A stretch of DNA of 64,000 nucleotides, taken from Schizochytrium sp. TIO01. Lineage: Eukaryota > Sar > Bigyra > Thraustochytrida > Thraustochytriidae. Below, in pieces: positions 24,651 to 35,420 of this stretch (its first letter is position 1; each line of letters starts with the position of its first letter). Location of the stretch: NCBI GenBank assembly GCA_004764695.1, contig SMSO01000032.1:5972668-6036667 (forward strand), written 5' to 3'. Both the position numbers and the translations under genes were made by a program. The notes beneath the pieces were generated by a model. That model worked only from the letters and a program-made list of their open reading frames with translations, had not been told where the DNA came from and ran no database searches.

Positions 24651-26585
24651 TCAAAAAACTTGTTTGATTTTTTCGCCTTTCAAGAGCTTGACGAGGTTCT
24701 CCTTCTCAAGCCTTGCGCGGACTTGAAAGAACCGACCATCAAGGTCGTCGTATATCCCTGAATGACTGAAGTCGATAAAAATTGCCTTCTCAGGATCGTC
24801 CTTCGACTTCAGGATGTTCGGAAGTCTCAGGTCGCCATGCAAAACACCACGCGCGTGTATCTTGTCTAGGGCATCCTTGACGCTTGTCTTGAACTCTTCA
24901 GTGAGAGAATCAAGAGATTCATACGAGAGTGGCTCACCTGCATAAGAGGTAGCAAAACCATACGGCAATCCATCAGTATCAGTAATGGAGCCATGGCCCA
25001 GGTATTTGGGAATACAATCCCCCTGCAAGTCAGACAGGTTTGCGTAGACTTCAGCTTCAAAATCGATCTGGTTGAGACGCCAATCAGCATCTTCGTGATC
25101 GCCGAAATCGTCGTATTTAACCACTGCTCGCTCGCCCATGATCTCACACTCAACTGCGCTACCTGTGTAGCAGTCAGAAATGTGCTTGCACTCGTAGAGA
25201 TCACCCCAGGTGATGGGAGTGTCATGCTCTTTGTAAAGGAGGTTGTTCCGCCGCACCCCCCTTGCACCTCCTCTAAGTCCACCTCCCCCACCTCGATTCT
25301 GCGTTTGTAGCTGGTCTTGATCCCATTTACATTTCCTGGGAAGGTCGGTGTGAGGAACAGAACGACCATGCATCGTGCAACCTTCTGAGCCTGTGCACGA
25401 CACCAAGATGCCTTTTCCTCTATCATCTAAAAATTGTGGCACTTCTCCCTTCAAAGCAATCATAGTAACTAAGGCAAGGAACTGTGGTATACTTAGTCCA
25501 TATCGTGTCATAGAGTGTCTTCCTGGGAGCATCGGCGTTGTAGCAAGGTTACCTTCGCAATCTCGGAAGAAAGCTGCAGTGAACATATAGTTGGAGTAAA
25601 CACCAACAAACTTGCCGGACTGGACCATATAGTTATACAACTGTCTAATTGGAGACACAGGGTGGTGTCTCTCGGAACCAGTGCATTCATCATGGTTTGC
25701 ATCCGCACTACACCAGCGGTCAAAAAATTCATTGTTCGAAGAACCAAGACCCTTCAACTCACCAACAAGTGAAACATCGAACAGATGCGCTTGATCTTGT
25801 ATGATAGTCCCAACAACAAAGTCTGGCTTTAAAGCCTTGCGTCCATCCTTTACCGGGTAGTCCGACGTATAGCCGAGCTGGACACTTCCAGTTCCTTCTT
25901 CGACGGGCAAAACACTGGTGACTGCTTGGAAAACTTGTGAAAAACAAAGCCCAATGGAACTCTCGGACCTAAGGAAAAGAGACTGCATTGAATGACAGAG
26001 TAGACTATCAACATTTAGACTCGTTGCTTCTTCCTGGAGCTTGCTCACAAATCCTTCATCGATACAGTGCTTCATGAATCTTCCGATGTCAACTTTGATG
26101 ACGCTTGCAGGGGCAAAAATGTAGTTTTCGCTAATAACGGCGGTGCTCGATACAGTTTGCGAAACATGTTGAGGGATTCTAGGTAAAGCGCACCCAAGGG
26201 ATTCCCAAACTGATCCGGAGAAGCGCGAAATGCTTTCTCCTTCTTCACCGCCTCCAGACTCAAATTCCTCAATCTTTCCCTCGGTTTTCTCGATTTTAAC
26301 TCGGGCTTCCTTCATATCAGATGCTATGCGCAGAGCTCCAAGGATCTGATCTTCTTCATCGCAACCATCAAAATTGTGTTCGATGTCTTCCTTCTCAATT
26401 TTATCTGCGAGATATCTTTCGAGCTCCTTACGTGCACCCATCGTGGTAATTTCCCTTTTCAGCTCTCGGAATTCATCTTCAAGTTTTTCAAGTCTAGCCT
26501 GTTCAGTTTTTAGACGGTCATGATAGAGGGCAAGTCGGTTAAGCATCCCCGCGTTGTCAGTTCGCTGCGATGAGCGACTGCTCAT
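24651..26585 (-). CDS. Nuclease-like plus kinase-like fusion protein, copy B
   Basis: The frame is open for 674 codons to 26675 but has no ATG before 26585, so I take that start (644 residues); a longer spliced N-terminus is possible (see 26603-27242). Residue numbers below count from codon 1 at 26675. A coiled coil (about 45-140) is followed by a restriction-fold-like domain: P284-D285, G305-E306-L-K308, and RQLYNY (344-349). The kinase-like end has K520 (AVVK), a Glu in FEAEVY, H613-G-D615 with N620, and D635-F-S in place of DFG. Both active-site sets look usable. SNYMFTAAFFRDCEGNLATT matches copy C. A Gly-rich insert (RGGGGGLRGGARG) lies between the domains. Confidence 0.6.
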   Translation of the reverse strand: MSSRSSQRTDNAGMLNRLALYHDRLKTEQARLEKLEDEFRELKREITTMGARKELERYLADKIEKEDIEHNFDGCDEEDQILGALRIASDMKEARVKIEKTEGKIEEFESGGGEEGESISRFSGSVWESLGCALPRIPQHVSQTVSSTAVISENYIFAPASVIKVDIGRFMKHCIDEGFVSKLQEEATSLNVDSLLCHSMQSLFLRSESSIGLCFSQVFQAVTSVLPVEEGTGSVQLGYTSDYPVKDGRKALKPDFVVGTIIQDQAHLFDVSLVGELKGLGSSNNEFFDRWCSADANHDECTGSERHHPVSPIRQLYNYMVQSGKFVGVYSNYMFTAAFFRDCEGNLATTPMLPGRHSMTRYGLSIPQFLALVTMIALKGEVPQFLDDRGKGILVSCTGSEGCTMHGRSVPHTDLPRKCKWDQDQLQTQNRGGGGGLRGGARGVRRNNLLYKEHDTPITWGDLYECKHISDCYTGSAVECEIMGERAVVKYDDFGDHEDADWRLNQIDFEAEVYANLSDLQGDCIPKYLGHGSITDTDGLPYGFATSYAGEPLSYESLDSLTEEFKTSVKDALDKIHARGVLHGDLRLPNILKSKDDPEKAIFIDFSHSGIYDDLDGRFFQVRARLEKENLVKLLKGEKIKQVF

Positions 26586-26602
26586 GCTAAGTCGGTTGCT
26601 TT

Positions 26603-27242
26603 TCACGCCTCCCGCCTTTCCAACACGTTGATCCCGAGTGGTCCCGTCCCCTTTCGCGTGAAGGGGCGCAGACAAGCCGTGCTTGGCTTTCTTTCTTGAG
26701 AGACGAGGAAGGGCATTGCTTTCTCCTTTTCTTCTTCTTCTTCTTCTTCTTCTTCTTGCCTTGTTTCAAGCCCTTTCACACTCTTAACGATTTCACTAAT
26801 GGACGGCCTATCAATCGTGTTCGGGTTTTGCTTACCTTCAACAACTTGGAAAAGGGAGAGTGCCTGAGAGACTAAGAGTGCACACTCTGTCTTTGTTTCC
26901 TCCAGTGCTGCAGTGTCTGCAAGGACACGCAAGAGAGAGTGGCTTGCGGTTGTATACGCCGCGACCGCCCTTTTCTGACACAGAGGAACTTTGAATTCAC
27001 TCTCTCGTACAATCTTCTGTGCTTTTTCGTCTCCTCTCACTGCAGCATCAATGGCCAGGGCCAAGGAAGGACTAATGGAAGGTCGAATTTCGTGCCTCGA
27101 GAACCTTCAATTTCGAAGCCAATTCACCAGTTTTCTCTTGCAAATTCCGAGAAACAGTCAACACTCTCTCAAAAGCACCAACGATAGACCTCGTTGAAGG
27201 TCTCCGTACGAGATTCGACGGCTTCTCGGGGCGCAGAGCCAT
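26603..27242 (-). other. Upstream frames of copy B: possible 5' exon or frameshifted N-terminus
   Basis: An ATG at 27242 opens a 56-residue frame (MALRPEKPSNLVRRPSTRSI, then coiled-coil-like SRNLQEKTGELASKLKVLEA) that stops near 27075. It is overlapped by a second open frame (about 27064-26603, no ATG) that looks helical (ALAIDAAVRGDEKAQKIVRE) and ends in a poly-Glu tract from a CTT repeat. This in turn overlaps the open frame of copy B. A GTAAGC donor lies in GTTGAAGGTAAGC, and an AG lies just before ATG 26585. Either introns join these frames into a longer copy B, or frameshifts have broken the N-terminus. Confidence 0.35.
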
Positions 27243-29642
27243 CCTTGTTTTATCTTCTTCAACTCTGCACGTGCTGACAGAATTCCGGATTTACCTGCAA
27301 CGAAAAACACCCACTTTCACTCAACAAGAGATTACATCCTAGATCTAGCCAGACCAACAGAGCTCAGAATAACACGCGACGTGCTCGATCGATAGAAATC
27401 CAAACGTGTCAATTACGCGTGCTTCAATCTGAGAGGGACATTCGTTTTGCTTGAGCAAGCGTGATTGTCCTTTCCCCCTTTCAGCTTTACCAGAACCCGA
27501 AAGCGATCTTTCCATTTGCGTACCTCAAAAATCTTTTAAGGGAAGAGAGATCGAAAATCTTTTACCTCGAAAGAAATGAAATGACAAAAGTAAAAGTTTT
27601 TCCAGGGGTGACATCTAAGATGGCCTACCGCAAATTTTCTTTCTCTCGACTTTATTGTTTTCGAGGGTACTTCCTTTTCGAAATGAGAATTTGCCCTCTC
27701 CTTGAACCCCCTTTCCCTACCATTCCCAGTTCTTGTTTCCCCTCATCCTGATTCATTTCATTTCTGATAAGACGTCTTCAAATTGGTGGGAGTGAGTGAT
27801 CGGGCGATCTCAAAAGCAATTAATTGAAGAGAAGAAGCTTATGGTCAATGTCACACCTCAACACTTTTAATTATTATTTAAAACAAGAATTTGTTTTATT
27901 TAATTTAAAATCAAGTTTTAAATAAGGCTCGACCTTTTTCGACTAGACTACTTTTGAGTATAACTTTATAATTAAAATCTAATTCAAGTCCTTCATTCAC
28001 TCCAAGCATGATTATAAAGATTGAGTAGCGCATATTCTGAATGACGTTGCCGAATGAAGACTCTCCCTTTCACTGATTCTCTCTTTATTCTTTTATTCTT
28101 TTCTTTTTTTTTAAAGGGCGATTGTCAAAGGAGCCTGTACCAAACATCAGATCTGCGTTGCTACACATCAACTCGTTTTTACGAATTTTGCAGAAATTCT
28201 CAATCAAACTTAGGTCCTTTAAGTCACTAAATTAGAAGGTCAAAGTCCAGTCAACATAGACACTGTCAGTAAGTGTCCTTCGTGTTTAAATTCTAGAGCT
28301 TCAACCCGCCCACATGACATGGCCATTAATTCACGAACACTGGCTTCATGAATTTGGTTGTACTTTTCGAGTCCTTGACTTTCAAAAGTCTTTCGTTCGT
28401 GACAAGTGCACGTCCGACAACTCATAAGTTCAAGGGCGCTGACGCTATTTGTGCGTTCGAGTTCCATTTGCCAGGGCCACTATCTTAATAAGCAATTGAG
28501 TGTTGAGCTCACTCATTAGGTATTGCCCATGCTGCAACAGCTCTGCATACTCTACCAGAAGGCACATCAGGATTCCCAATTGGGTAGCTCAAGTCCCTCC
28601 CTCAAGTCCCTCCCTCGGGAGGAAAATGCACGAAAAGAAGACAAAGTCTTTACAGTTTGAAAAGTAAAGAAAACTATTTCCTATTGGCATAAAAGTTGTA
28701 AACATTGTTCCCTGTCTGCAGACATTCAAGTTTTCTTTCTTTCTTTTTTCTTTCCAAAATTTGCATTCAATCTCCCAGTGTTTTTGATAGGCCTTCCTTC
28801 CTACCTAATCTGAAATTATGTTAAACCTCACGTTGAGTTTGGGGAATCTTACAAGCGGCAGATAAAAGAAAGCTACGACATCTCTTTTTTATTCTTTATT
28901 ATTTTTTTAATTTATAAAATTAAAACATTTTTCTCTCTTAAAGATACCCACTCGACGTCATCACAAGCAACAACACGGTGGAGAAAATGCGCATGGCATA
29001 CACACACGCAACCTCTCGAGGAGTACTCTGCACTAGCGCACTATTGGTCGTCTAGAGAGGCTTTGTATAAAGATTGTCATTCTTGTTAGGCAGCCTTCAG
29101 AACAGAAGCATTTGGGGATAACGGCGAAGGCGCTCTCACTAGTCAGAGGTAACAAGTTAACATCTTTTAGTTTATAACGTACCTACTCCCTTTCCACGCT
29201 CTCACTTGTCAGAGTCAACTCCTTGGGTTGAAATATAACATCTTTTAGCTTTGCTCTTGCCGGGTAGTGCCATCTCGGGGTGATTGCTGTGGTTTGAGTT
29301 ACTGCCTAATTCTTAATAATAATAAAATATAAAAATATTTAGAACATAGAAAGAAAGCACCTCAGGCTGTAAAAAAGAAAAGAAAAAAAAGAGTACCTCA
29401 TATAATGAGGTCCGAGTTATTAGGAGTGCCTAGTAGTATACTCTCGACTGGCCCCGCGTATTGTAGATTTAGTCGGAGAGATTAAGAGCATAAACTGACT
29501 GCAGTATGGTAAATCCAACATTTCACGATTTACATCAGCATATAGGCGTATATTATATACATTATACCTTTAATTTTATTTATTTATTTATATAGTTAAA
29601 AATAATAGTGTACCTTGTGAATAACATTTCAAACTAAAATCA
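27243..29642. other. Gap of 2.4 kb with no supported gene
   Basis: AT-rich sequence between copies B and C. Only short frames occur, such as a 75-residue minus-strand frame at 28240-28467 that starts with ATG but has no recognisable motif. Poly-T/A tracts are frequent. No tRNA, repeat array or spliced gene was seen. Confidence 0.45.
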
Positions 29643-31832
29643 ATGTCTTATAAATTAATATATATTTTAATAATCATTCAAATTCAAGTTGATAAATTTC
29701 TTTTTTTTAAAAAAGAAATAGCTAGAACAATTTGTTGGCAGCACCTGCAGAAAGCAAACCCCAAATTAGCTTCAATTCAAGCCATGAGGCGGTTTGTCAC
29801 AATCAGCTCGCCTCCCCCCTTGCCCAGGACCTGGGTAGGGCATGTAAATACACGCTCCGCTAGCTCAACAGTATCGCCTCTCGATATCTTACGTCATCCG
29901 ATATTTTTGCATTCTAGCGATGTGGCAGAGTTCGAGAACCTAAAGGCCAAACGCATATCCTGTACCAAAGATATTGCGAGACTTAAGACGAGGATTCTGG
30001 AGAATCCCTCCAATGAAGACTGTGCGCTCAGCCGAAGCGAGCTGCGTTCTGACCGGTCCGGAACTGAGAAAGGTATGGAAGAGCAACCTGAAGAGCACTC
30101 CAGACTTGAAAGAGAATGCTTGGAATCTGCAATGGACTTATGTTCGCAGATTCGATGCGCCGAGAAAAGAGGTGCGCGTCTCGATATAAGACTCAGGTAC
30201 ATTCAGAAGGAAACAATAGAAAACGAAATGGTCATGTATCGGAGGCTCTATGGTCTTCGTAGGGAAGAGGCTGCATATAATTCCTTGCATAATCATAAAA
30301 CCTCAGTACTCCAGGCACTCTCCAGTGCAACTCCTGAGTTACCTCGCAAAGAGTTACAGGTAAAGTGCTCTACTGACACTTCTGCATACCGTGCATCACC
30401 CATGCATGTTCATAAATTGGAGATGGAAACTTTACTAAACTACTGTCGTGATGCTGGGTACATCGAAACTTTACAGGCAAGGCAAACTACGATTTCGCTA
30501 GAATCCTCAATACAGTACTTCAAGGATATAGGTACCGCAGGTGCATCTTCAATAATCCCACATATGTCTATTCTCTTGGGAGCAGTACTTGAAATCCTTC
30601 AAGACGGAGGAATTGAGCAAGTCACCGACACATCAAACCACCGTTTTGGAGACTACACCGAAACACGGGGCCCAGTGGATTTTGCAATTGGTTTAGAACC
30701 CTATGTGGATCAATTTAAACCTTGGGTCATTGGTGCACTTGAAAGACCTGAATTCCATCACGTTGATCTTTCTGATGAATACTGCAATCATGACTGTCGT
30801 GATGTCGATTGCACGTCACAACGTCATTCGAGGTTCTCAGTGATTCGTAAATTGTACACTTGGATGCTATGCAACAAGTCTCTAGTAGGTATCTACTCGA
30901 ACTACTTCGATACAGCTCTGTTCTTTCGTGATTGCGCTGGCAATCTGCTAATTACACCATCTGTTAAATGTGATGCCGTGGGGGATATTGACAGAAACTG
31001 TCTAAGTGCAGCACAACTTCTGGCACTGGGTATTATGATCGCAAAAGAGAACCGCGTACCAGAATTTACAAACAGCGAAGGGACGCTCCTTACGCCCTGC
31101 TCTAGTGAGTGTAGACATGAAAAGCTACCCATGGGCTGCGAGGCTGAAAACGATGTTTACAAGGAAATTAACCAGGATACCAACGATGACGATTATGTCT
31201 TCAGTCTCGAAGTACCTGACACAGAGTTCTACGGGCTTCCCCCCTCTCCAGATAAAAAAATCCCACCTCGGTCTGATTGGACATCTTTGCACCAACTGAA
31301 AGACGAAAAGTTCCTTGGCTGGTTTCGTCACGATGGTGAACCGGGAAGGATTTCCCGCTGTAAAATTCCGCATGCAACTAAAGGTAATGTAGATGCTGTA
31401 CTAAAGTTGCTCGATACTTTCAAGGAATCGTATTTCGTCGACCATCTCAGGTTCGAAGCTATCGTTTACGATTCCTTGCTTCCGCTTCAAGGCAAGTGTG
31501 TACCAGAGTTTCTTGGTCTTGGATTGTTTCAAGATGGGTTCATGTACGGGCTTGGTTTAAGTTTTGCAGGCGAGCACGTTACAGATGACGACCTTACGGA
31601 TAAGTTTAAGGAAGAGGCGGTAGCCGCTCTCAAGTCGATTCACTCACTTGGTGTTTTACATGGCGATATAGATCGCGACAATATTATGTGCAATCATGAG
31701 AAAGGCAAGAAGCCAATGTTTATCGGCTTTGGTGAGGCCAAATTTAAGGAGGATATGGGTCTTGATGACTTTGCAAAAAGGGCTGACTCGGAAATCAGCT
31801 ACCTCAAGAGAGAACTAGAACGTAAACAGTAA
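29643..31832 (+). CDS. Nuclease-like plus kinase-like fusion protein, copy C (key residues lost)
   Basis: 729 codons from ATG 29643; the first 47 are AT-rich and the ATG at 29784 (GCCATGA) is an equally good start (682 residues). Numbers are from 29643. A coiled-coil-like region (about 95-220) precedes the nuclease-like domain. D346 is kept, but the E-x-K motif reads G364-A-L-E367 (copy B: G-E-L-K) and the Gln of the following helix is Lys403. In the kinase-like part K588 (AVLK) and H673-G-D675 with N680 remain, but DFG reads G695-F-G697. It has therefore lost residues in both active sites while staying open over 2 kb, which suggests a selected non-catalytic role rather than simple decay. Shared segment SNYFDTALFFRDCAGNLLIT ties it to copy B. 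Confidence 0.6.
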   Translation: MSYKLIYILIIIQIQVDKFLFFKKEIARTICWQHLQKANPKLASIQAMRRFVTISSPPPLPRTWVGHVNTRSASSTVSPLDILRHPIFLHSSDVAEFENLKAKRISCTKDIARLKTRILENPSNEDCALSRSELRSDRSGTEKGMEEQPEEHSRLERECLESAMDLCSQIRCAEKRGARLDIRLRYIQKETIENEMVMYRRLYGLRREEAAYNSLHNHKTSVLQALSSATPELPRKELQVKCSTDTSAYRASPMHVHKLEMETLLNYCRDAGYIETLQARQTTISLESSIQYFKDIGTAGASSIIPHMSILLGAVLEILQDGGIEQVTDTSNHRFGDYTETRGPVDFAIGLEPYVDQFKPWVIGALERPEFHHVDLSDEYCNHDCRDVDCTSQRHSRFSVIRKLYTWMLCNKSLVGIYSNYFDTALFFRDCAGNLLITPSVKCDAVGDIDRNCLSAAQLLALGIMIAKENRVPEFTNSEGTLLTPCSSECRHEKLPMGCEAENDVYKEINQDTNDDDYVFSLEVPDTEFYGLPPSPDKKIPPRSDWTSLHQLKDEKFLGWFRHDGEPGRISRCKIPHATKGNVDAVLKLLDTFKESYFVDHLRFEAIVYDSLLPLQGKCVPEFLGLGLFQDGFMYGLGLSFAGEHVTDDDLTDKFKEEAVAALKSIHSLGVLHGDIDRDNIMCNHEKGKKPMFIGFGEAKFKEDMGLDDFAKRADSEISYLKRELERKQ

Positions 31833-33246
31833 CTAAGACTTTGTCTTGTATTCGCGCGCTATGTCTCTTGAGTTTTTTGGCGATTCTAAATAACCTGTTT
31901 CAAGATAAGCATGTGCGAGAATCTCGAGTGAGTCAGAGATGCTCAAGGGAGGTGATGAGAGATAAATTTGGTCAGCTAGAGTTTGGCTATGACGATGAAG
32001 GTTCTAAGAAGGCTTTAAAAGGCGTGATAATATATGGCTTTGAATTAACAATTTGTTATCATTGGGATTGAGTTTAAAGCAAGCCTGGTTCATGTTGCAA
32101 TTAGGAAACGAAGACATACTTGATCTGCTCTAGACACAATTGACGAGGTCAGGTTCACTCATCTCTTTGACCATCAATTTATATTCCACCATGCTTGATT
32201 GTAGGAATGTGTATGCGTACTTTTGGATTCGGGTTTCCCCTCCATGCACGACTGGTTGTTTTATTCTATTATGAGTAAGCTCTAAACCCATGACGTCTTA
32301 CACAGAGATAACCTACTGTCTTGCTCGCTAGTACCTTCGATTGTAGATCTTGGCAAAGAGCTATAATGTTTCAAGCCAAACCGGACAACACCTTGTAGGT
32401 ACTACGTCAGTTTTGACATTGCCTTTATTGGTCATACTCAAGGGTAAACTTCATTGAGCCTGAGTCGAATGAGATGAAAGTACAGCAATATGAAAAAAGA
32501 GTCCCTCTAAAGCTTTTCTTCTTTGAAGTAGACTTAGATTTTAACTCTCGCATGATGTGGAAAATCCCCACCGGGCGTTTTGGTTACGCGACTGTGTCCA
32601 GAAATGGCCCTATAGTACACTTTCCAATTTAAGACGTAGTACTTTCCAAAAGTTCTACATCTAAAGTTCCTTACCACTCCGTCGGGGTGTTGAATAGCTT
32701 TTTGACCCTTTCTTTAAACAGCACTAGAATGATAAAGCAACCCAAAGGTCGGACCTTTTACTACATGGGAACCTCAACAAAACGTGTGAATGCTTGTTGT
32801 CATTTTCATGCGCTTTCAACATTATAGAATCATCTACCATTAACCTGTATTTGAAAGATTAATTAAAATCGAAGCCATAACAAGTGGACTGATACAGGAA
32901 ACTGGTTACCCTCATATACCAAGAGTTGCAAGTCCTTTGATTTTGTATCAACCATGTTATGAGAACCAGGCTCTCCAGGTCCTCGCGCGACGCATCTCCC
33001 TCCCCCCTTATCAAGTATCTATTGCTGCAAAGCATATGATACTTAACTTTGTGCAACCGATTTATGCTCTGCAATGCATTTGTTGCGATATGGAAGCATA
33101 GGTATCCGCGCGAACTCCTTTGCTGAAGCACTAATCTTGAGAAAACGGAATGGCCGATGACCGATAAATGAAAATGATAATAATTAATTATTTAACAATA
33201 TCTCTCATCGCCTACCCTACGGTTGCATATATAACCCTTATTTCAA
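31833..33246. other. Gap with no supported gene
   Basis: 1.4 kb between the convergent ends of copy C and the LRR gene. Only short frames without coding character; no repeat or RNA gene seen. Confidence 0.45.
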
Positions 33247-35420
33247 CTATTCCGGAGTGCATAGATATGGACCCAATAGGTTTGCTTGTGAAAAGAGGGC
33301 ACCAATTTTCATTCGCATGTTTCCTAGCTGCTCCTGGGCTTGGCGTAGATAAACTTCTTTAGCACACAATGTACACCCAGCGCCTTCGTACTCAGCCTTT
33401 GCACTGTCAGCACACAACCGCATCCTCTTTCCACTTGCTGGCAACGATAGAGCCTTAATAACAACTTGAACAGCCCCGAGTTCAGTATATGTTTGCTTGG
33501 TAGATTCTAAATTCTCCCGCGCATCTGCAATGCATTGATTAAGCTCAAGCTCTACATCGGGATAAATTCCAATATCAAGCTCAAAGTCGTCCCAGTCATA
33601 TCTGTGTTTAGAGAAGCAGCGCTTCTGTTTCGTCAGTAAATTGGAACAATCATTGCAGAGGTCTTACCGTAGCACCTACATGAGTTCAGTTAGACTCCAA
33701 TTGTCTCGAAGAGCCGAGATAAGCGCAGCTCCGCCCTCACCACCGATGTTATTATCTTCAAGACTGCAGAACCAACCAACCATTATTGTGTTTTTTGTGT
33801 ATTTAGACATATTTCGAGCAATCAAACACATTAGTTAACCATTCAGAATTGAATATGAGATAATTCACAAAAGGCCAATTCCTACGTACTCTAAAGATCG
33901 TAGAGAAGTGTTTACCCTTAGAGAAGCTGCCAATGCTATTGCACCTTGGTCGCCAATGTTATTGTCCAGAAGACTGTTGCAATAGGCACAGGAAAGTGTC
34001 AGAAAGACAATCATTAGTAAATAAAAAAGTTCACAAGTCGTGTAGCTCATTTCCAAAGAGTGTTTTTGAATCCAGATCAACGCACTTCAGGGATGTAAGA
34101 AATTGGTTTTCTTTTAATGCATCGGCAAGGGCTTTGCCTCCCTTGTAGCCAATGTTGTTATTTTCAAGACTGTGCAGAAACTCTCACTCAGTTAGTTACC
34201 CAGCCATACATATCCGGCCAAATAGATGTATTCTCAGCAGTACATTCATCATGTAGGACTAAACTTACTACAAAGACGTCAGCGACCTGTTCACTTTGAG
34301 AGCTGCACCAAGAGCTTCCCCACCTTCATGGCCAGTATTGTTATGGTCTAGACTGTGGTTAAGAATCGTATCCAAATATGAACAAAGTTTCATAAAGTTA
34401 GGCGATCATATTGGAATGGCACGAGACAGGCATTCAAGCGACCATAACTATACATTTCAAGTAGGCTTCCTCTTCCATTGGAACTTACTTTAAATCTTTC
34501 AAGCAACAATTTTGTTTCAGAGCGTCTGCTATTGCCACTGCACCAGCTGCGCCTATTTCATTGTTTCGAAGACTAAATTACCCAACGCACGTCAGTCAAT
34601 TCAAATTTCAATGCGATGCATTAGTAACTGTGAATTATTGCACAGCACATGACCCGCAGTAGATGAATTTTCACGGGCCACACGACTTACTCTAGAGATT
34701 TTAAGACATTGTTTTCCTTTAGCGCTGTTGCTAAAGCATGACCACCTTTATTGCCGATTTTGTTACCTCTCAATCTTCAATTTGTACGTCATGAGAGAGA
34801 ATCAGCCACGTTCATACAATGTAATTGGTTCATATATACATATATATTTAATGTGTGAGTGCAAATAAAATTCTCTATGGTAGGTAGTTCACCATTCGAT
34901 TGCGTGCACAGCTGTTTTAGAAAACTTACTCAAGAGAAGTGATAACTGTGTTTACCCTCAGCTCCTCGGCTAGCGCAAGCACGCCATTGTCACCGATATT
35001 GTTATAGGACAGACTGCACGTTGATTTCGATGTGTTAATCGTTTTGCTTATTATAAGTCGCAGGGGTTCTTGCTGTTTTATACTAAATCATGTCAAGAAA
35101 CTTACACCAGAGACTGTAAGTTGAGGCTGTTATTGATTGCCAAAGCAAGCACTGCCACCCCGTCGTCATTAAGATTATACCCATAAAGGCTATTGTTTGT
35201 TCGGCAGAACCAGAAAATTCGTTTGGGTTAGTCTCTCCCACCTTATCCCTTATTCCAAAGAGCGTGAAAAATCTCATCAGAACCTAAATGCACTAGTACC
35301 AGCTCAAACCAATGCACAAAGATATGCGAACTTAATATAACAAAAAAAAACTTACTCAACTTCGGCTCTTCCATCACCGAGTAATTCAAGTGCCTTCGTG
35401 ACTTGGGGGCTTTCCGACAT
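33247..35420 (-). CDS. Spliced LRR protein: eight consecutive 84-nt exons, one LRR each
   Basis: Ten exons read 5' to 3': 35356-35420 (ATG at 35420 after an in-frame stop), 35106-35189, 34930-35013, 34691-34774, 34489-34572, 34269-34352, 34086-34169, 33890-33973, 33680-33763, 33247-33601. Every intron (78-166 bp) has AG at the acceptor and GT at the donor, mostly GTAAGT, with GTGCGT, GTACGT and GTAGGT variants. All junctions are in phase 2. Exons 2-9 are exactly 84 nt and each encodes one 28-residue ribonuclease-inhibitor/NLRC3-type LRR, such as LEDNNIGGEGGAALISALRD. The joined frame is 363 residues: a 21-residue leader, eight LRRs and a 117-residue helical Cys-containing tail. No signal peptide, NB-ARC or NACHT domain is seen. 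It is probably a cytoplasmic recognition or scaffold protein. Confidence 0.85.
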
